Assembly (NCBI GenBank): GCA_964531285.1
Contig: CAZHDI010000132.1
Location: forward strand, 1-6,905
Length of the DNA: 6,905 nt
Reading direction: 5' to 3'
DNA from: CAZHDI01 sp964531285
GTDB lineage: Bacteria > Pseudomonadota > Alphaproteobacteria > JAJFIK01
This document shows, in pieces, positions 4,795 through 6,905 of the stretch (the first letter of the stretch is position 1; the number at the start of each line of letters is the position of its first letter). A program made the position numbers and the translations under genes. The notes beneath the pieces were generated by a model that ran no database searches, was not told the origin of the DNA, and saw nothing but the letters and a program-made list of their open reading frames with translations.

Positions 4795-6905
4795 TCAGTA
4801 AGTCAGACGGATCGTCGCGCCGTAGGTGCGCGGTTCATTGGGATAGCCGTTGAACGAGCCCTCCTGCGCCACGCCCGGGAAGGCAACGAGCACATAATCG
4901 TCATTGGTCAGGTTACGGGCCCACAGCTGCAGGTCCCAGAACCCGTCGATCGGCGAGATGCCGGCACTGGCGTTGACCAGGTTGACTTCCCGTGTCGCCA
5001 CATCCTCGGAAATGTTGTCGGCGGTCTGAACCTCGCTCTCATAGAGATAATCGGCGCGGACGAAGCCGATATAGTCATGGAACTCCTTGGTGTAGGTCGC
5101 CGAGGTGGCCACGCTCCACTCATGGATGCCCGCCGGACGCTCACCCGACAGATCGACCGGGCCGTCGGGGCCAACAGCCCCCTCGAAGCTGTCATAGACC
5201 GGATCGAGATAGGTGAACGCGGCCGTGAGGGTCAGCTCGTCGATCGGGTTCCAGCTCGTGTCGAATTCGACACCCTGGACCGAGGTCTCGCCGGCATTGC
5301 CGAGCACGAACCCGGTTCCGGTGAAGATGTTCGACTGGAAGCCTTCCAGGGTCTGATCGAACAGCGCCAGATTGAACGCGATACGGTCGAACTGGGCCTT
5401 CATGCCGATTTCGTAGACGGTCGCCTCTTCCGGACCGGCGAAGCGCGTGCCGGGCATCTGGTTCGGCGTGCTCAGGCCGGCCGCAACGATGTCGTCGAAG
5501 TCGCTCGGAAACGGCCGGCTGTCGGTCGACAGGTTCCACGAACTGGCTTTGAAGCCCGTGGCCGCACTGGCATAGACGCTGATGCTGTCGTTCACGTCAT
5601 AGGACAGGCGCGCGGTCCAAGTCAGCTTGTCGTCATTGGTTTCGCCGTCCTCGAACTGGTTCGGGAAGTCCGTGACGTCCGGCAGGAACTGGAGCGGCTG
5701 GAACGCCAGCAGCTCGTTGCAGTTCGGGACCGTCGCGGCCGTGCAGGGCACGACCGACAAGGCCTGCGCGGTTTGAAACTCCGCCGGGAAGGCCGCAAAG
5801 TTTGCCGGGGTCGGTGCCTGACCGGTCAGGGCGCCAAACGCCTGAGCGAACCCGATCTGCTCGAAATCGAGCAGCGAGAACACGTCCGTCGTGCCGAACT
5901 CTCCGAAGGCTTCCTTTTTGTCCTCCGTATAGTTCAGACCAACGGTTGCGGTCAGGCGATCCGTGACGTTCCAGTCCAGCTGGCCGAAGATCGAGTACGC
6001 GGTGTTTTCCTGACCTGCGCTGAGGAACCGCCCTTCCCCTGACGCGAAGAACGTACCCGGCGGAAAGCCCAGAGCGGCCTCAAGGCCGTCAATGGTACCG
6101 CCGGCGAGTGCATCGGCATAGGCGCGGAAATCGTCGCCGCCGTCGAGCGAGTTGTCGGCGACCAGCACATCTTCGTTGAAGTAGAACCCGCCGATCAGCC
6201 AATCGACAACATTCGTGCCGGTCGAGGTGACCCGCAGTTCCTGGGTGAAGGTCTCGATCTCCTCGTCCAGAATATTCCGGCCGATGATGTCGAGGCTGGT
6301 GAAGTCGGAATCCTGATTGGTGAACAGGGTGCGCTCGCGATAGGACGTGATCGACGTGACGTTGAACCCGTCCAGCTCCCAGTCGCCCTGGAGCGAGACG
6401 CCCATATTCTCGATCTCATTGGTCGAGTTGAAGTTCAGGAACTGCTCGCGCGCAAACGCGTCGTTGCTGACGATTTCGCCGCCCAAAAACCGCACGATAT
6501 CCCCGGTCGGACCGTCGACGAGATTGGCGGTGCCGCAGCAGGTTTCATCGATTTCGTCATAATCCGCAATAAAGCGGAACGACAGATCCGCGGTCGGCTC
6601 GAACAGAAGCTGGCCGCGAATGGCGAAGCGGTCGCGCTCATTGTGATCGTCGAGATCGCCCGGCCCGTCGGTTTCGAAATAGCCGTCACGCTGGTTGGTG
6701 CTGGCATAAAGCCGGAAGGCCAGATTGTCGGTGATGCCGCCGGTGACATCGCCGCGCAGCTGCCACAGACCGAAATTCCCAACGGTCGCCTCGCCCCAGG
6801 CGCTGAAATCATATTCCGGCCCGGCCGTTACAATGCTGATCACACCGGCCGAGGCGTTCTTGCCGAACAGCGTGCTCTGCGGACCGCGCAGCACCTCGAC
6901 CCGCT
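4795..6905 (-). CDS. TonB-dependent outer-membrane receptor (5' end outside window)
   Basis: 702 complete codons are visible, read from the right edge to a TGA stop at 4797-4795. The fragment opens inside the plug domain with RVEVLRGPQSTLFGKNASAG, the hallmark plug motif, followed by GVISIVT. The signal peptide, any TonB box and roughly the first 100-150 residues are therefore missing. The rest is an outer-membrane beta-barrel of alternating aromatic-rich strands (for example LWQLRGDVTG and WTARLSYDVNDSISVYASAATGFK). It ends with RNLTNDDY and the terminal strand GATIRLTY, whose final aromatic residue is typical for BAM-assembled barrels. Such receptors import siderophores, cobalamin, sugars or other large substrates using TonB energy; the substrate cannot be told from this sequence. 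Two Cys pairs occur in probable extracellular loops (residues 122-123 as CCG, and 387 with 395). A GC hairpin follows the stop; the next gene is 490 bp away and probably separately transcribed. Confidence 0.95.
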   Translation of the reverse strand, partial: RVEVLRGPQSTLFGKNASAGVISIVTAGPEYDFSAWGEATVGNFGLWQLRGDVTGGITDNLAFRLYASTNQRDGYFETDGPGDLDDHNERDRFAIRGQLLFEPTADLSFRFIADYDEIDETCCGTANLVDGPTGDIVRFLGGEIVSNDAFAREQFLNFNSTNEIENMGVSLQGDWELDGFNVTSITSYRERTLFTNQDSDFTSLDIIGRNILDEEIETFTQELRVTSTGTNVVDWLIGGFYFNEDVLVADNSLDGGDDFRAYADALAGGTIDGLEAALGFPPGTFFASGEGRFLSAGQENTAYSIFGQLDWNVTDRLTATVGLNYTEDKKEAFGEFGTTDVFSLLDFEQIGFAQAFGALTGQAPTPANFAAFPAEFQTAQALSVVPCTAATVPNCNELLAFQPLQFLPDVTDFPNQFEDGETNDDKLTWTARLSYDVNDSISVYASAATGFKASSWNLSTDSRPFPSDFDDIVAAGLSTPNQMPGTRFAGPEEATVYEIGMKAQFDRIAFNLALFDQTLEGFQSNIFTGTGFVLGNAGETSVQGVEFDTSWNPIDELTLTAAFTYLDPVYDSFEGAVGPDGPVDLSGERPAGIHEWSVATSATYTKEFHDYIGFVRADYLYESEVQTADNISEDVATREVNLVNASAGISPIDGFWDLQLWARNLTNDDYVLVAFPGVAQEGSFNGYPNEPRTYGATIRLTY

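Noticed and set aside
4777..6042. 421-codon plus-strand open frame opposite the TonB-dependent receptor
   Set aside because: The opposite strand encodes an unmistakable receptor barrel; this frame is rich in Arg, Gly and Val with no domain.

Overview
The window is GC-rich DNA, most likely from an alphaproteobacterium of the Caulobacterales/Hyphomonadales/Maricaulales kind. This is inferred from three things: a large TonB-dependent receptor, a type-I-secreted RTX protein, and a dispersed palindromic repeat whose ends (CGTCATGCCGG ... CGCGGGAATTACG) resemble repeats common in that class. The genus cannot be fixed from the sequence.

All three real genes lie on the minus strand, so transcription runs from right to left. 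The 3' part of a TonB-dependent outer-membrane receptor (6905 to 4795, its start outside the window) comes first. A 490-bp spacer follows, holding two related GC hairpins that bracket a 109-bp palindromic repeat; the second hairpin has a T tail and is a good intrinsic terminator. Next is an exported 684-residue multidomain protein (4304 to 2250). It joins a signal peptide, a redoxin domain, a class I cytochrome c motif, a complete PHM-like type II copper monooxygenase core and two EF-hands. A strong intrinsic terminator (2189-2214) closes it. A roughly 300-bp non-coding spacer then leads to an RTX-type putative metalloprotease (1882 to 1). It runs off the left edge, so it has no stop codon in the window.

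The genes are probably separate transcription units, because each is followed by a terminator-like structure and has its own spacer. All three products act at or beyond the cell envelope: outer-membrane uptake, periplasmic redox/copper chemistry, and a secreted protease-like protein. A shared pathway is not shown by the sequence. The most interesting items are the fused redoxin / cytochrome c / copper monooxygenase / EF-hand protein, and the RTX metalloprotease-like protein, which has Gly where metzincins carry the third zinc-binding His and has an unusual Cys/His-rich N-terminus. Long plus-strand open frames across these genes are antisense shadows typical of GC-rich DNA.
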